Assembly: GCA_964430365.1 (NCBI GenBank)
Contig: CAYSEU010000017.1
Location: 1 to 14,261 of the forward strand
Direction: 5' to 3'
Source of the DNA: JAVEVH01 sp964430365
Lineage (GTDB): Bacteria > Patescibacteriota > Dojkabacteria > SC72
Length of the DNA stretch: 14,261 nucleotides
Part shown: positions 14,035 to 14,261 of the stretch, one piece after another
Layout: every line of letters starts with the position of its first letter
How positions within the stretch are numbered: the stretch's first letter is position 1
Made by a program: the position numbers and the translations under genes
Notes under the pieces: model-generated
Database searches by the model: none
What the model was told of the DNA's origin: nothing
What the model saw: only the letters and a program-made list of their open reading frames with translations

Positions 14035-14047
14035 TTCATATACAATG
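14035..14047 (+). repeat. Right subterminal 13-bp repeat
   Basis: TTCATATACAATG, one mismatch from 13549-13561 and in the same orientation, ending 30 nt before the right 17-bp repeat. The remaining 30 nt (14048-14077) holds nothing else I can name. Confidence 0.4.
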
Positions 14048-14077
14048 TGATAGACTTTTTAAGTTCCATGCCTGAAA

Positions 14078-14094
14078 GTATCGCCCACCATTAC
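14078..14094 (+). repeat. Right 17-bp direct repeat (attR-like)
   Basis: Second exact copy of the tRNA-Val 3' end, GTATCGCCCACCATTAC, with no tRNA body in front. It would be the displaced original 3' end in an integration model. Beyond it, A+T-rich sequence like the rest of the window resumes. Confidence 0.8.
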
Positions 14095-14109
14095 ACAGCA
14101 TTTTTGATG

Positions 14110-14115
14110 TATAAT
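14110..14115 (+). promoter_or_regulatory. -10 element upstream of the NUDIX-like gene
   Basis: Perfect TATAAT, 46 nt before which the element ends by about 16 nt. It is 25 nt before the ATG at 14141, so the leader would be about 18 nt, with no Shine-Dalgarno sequence. No convincing -35. Confidence 0.5.
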
Positions 14116-14140
14116 AACAAATAATTTTAAACTTTTGGAT

Positions 14141-14261
14141 ATGAAGGAAAAACCTCACTATAATGAATCAGACTTAAAAGATCACCTAGGAGTGTGGCTA
14201 TGGGTTCAAAATGAGAATGGCGAAATTTTAATGCAATATCACAAAAAGTTTGGATGCTGGA
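14141..14261 (+). CDS. NUDIX hydrolase-like protein, N-terminal part
   Basis: 40 codons are visible before the window ends. HLGVWLWVQNENGEILMQYHKKFGCW resembles the first strands of a NUDIX fold (pattern HxxVxxWVxNxxGEILLQxRxxxxxW), just ahead of where the PGG/E and Nudix box would follow. NUDIX enzymes hydrolyse nucleoside-diphosphate-linked compounds. The catalytic box lies outside the window, so the call rests on this opening alone. Codon use is like the native genes and unlike the element to its left. Confidence 0.5.
   Translation, partial: MKEKPHYNESDLKDHLGVWLWVQNENGEILMQYHKKFGCW

Larger units (their letters stand above)
13502..14094. mobile_element. Putative 576-bp tRNA-Val-associated mini-element without integrase
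   Basis: The segment is bounded by 17-bp direct repeats of the tRNA-Val 3' end, the classical footprint of site-specific integration in which the tRNA stays intact. Between the repeats it differs from the rest of the window: visibly higher G+C, CGN rather than AGA/AGG arginine codons, a strong Shine-Dalgarno sequence, a well-spaced sigma70-type promoter, a 12-bp hairpin and a tRNA-like structured segment. There is no recombinase, so it would have to be mobilised in trans or be a decayed remnant. A short repeat TTC(G/A)TATACAATG lies exactly 30 nt inside each boundary. Alternative: a local duplication of the tRNA 3' end that flanks a captured gene. Excision or a related genome with an empty site would settle it. 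Confidence 0.6.

Noticed and set aside
1..14261. CRISPR arrays, insertion sequences or rRNA.
   Set aside because: No spaced repeat array, transposase or rRNA sequence is visible on either strand.

Overview
The window looks like a genome fragment from an ultra-small bacterium of the Candidate Phyla Radiation (Patescibacteria). I infer this from the strong A+T bias, ATA/AGA/AGG-rich codon use, short or trimmed housekeeping proteins, the near absence of Shine-Dalgarno sequences, and several start codons only 5-7 nt behind a TATAAT-like hexamer (predicted leaderless mRNAs). The exact lineage cannot be fixed from the sequence. The standard bacterial code (TGA as stop) fits: all genes read through without in-frame TGA. 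No gene here ends in TGA; all use TAA or TAG.

Layout. 1-342 (-): N-terminus of a class A penicillin-binding protein. 410-1696 (+): histidyl-tRNA synthetase. 1810-2115 (+): a stand-alone OmpR-type winged-helix protein whose stop codon overlaps that of convergent mutS (2112-4721, -). Upstream of mutS on the minus strand lie a degenerate PEP-synthase homologue (4758-7316), an AI-2E/PerM-type permease (7341-8480), a YibE/F-type membrane protein (8531-9613) and a membrane-anchored Ig-like protein (9679-10587). Divergent from the last gene is a sortase (10684-11376, +), followed by trigger factor (11412-12455), ClpP (12473-13057), an abutting unrecognised 104-aa protein (13058-13372) and tRNA-Val(GAC) (13438-13514).

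The most unusual part is 13502-14094. The last 17 bp of the tRNA-Val locus (T-stem end, acceptor 3' strand, CCA and 4 nt beyond) is repeated exactly 576 bp downstream. The enclosed segment differs from the rest: higher G+C, CGN arginine codons, a full TTGATT-17-TACAAT promoter, a strong AAAGGAG ribosome binding site, one orphan 73-aa hydrophilic ORF, a 12-bp hairpin, and a 118-nt sequence that folds on paper into a tRNA-like cloverleaf with a long 'anticodon' arm. It has the form of a tiny integrase-less element inserted at a tRNA 3' end. After it, a NUDIX-like gene begins (14141) and runs off the window.

Functional themes: envelope biogenesis and display (PBP, sortase with a plausible substrate, YibE/F, permease), protein quality control (trigger factor lacking its PPIase domain, ClpP) and information processing (HisRS, MutS, tRNA-Val). 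The PEP-synthase homologue has lost its phosphate-carrier histidine and its PEP-site signatures, so it is probably not a PEP synthase.
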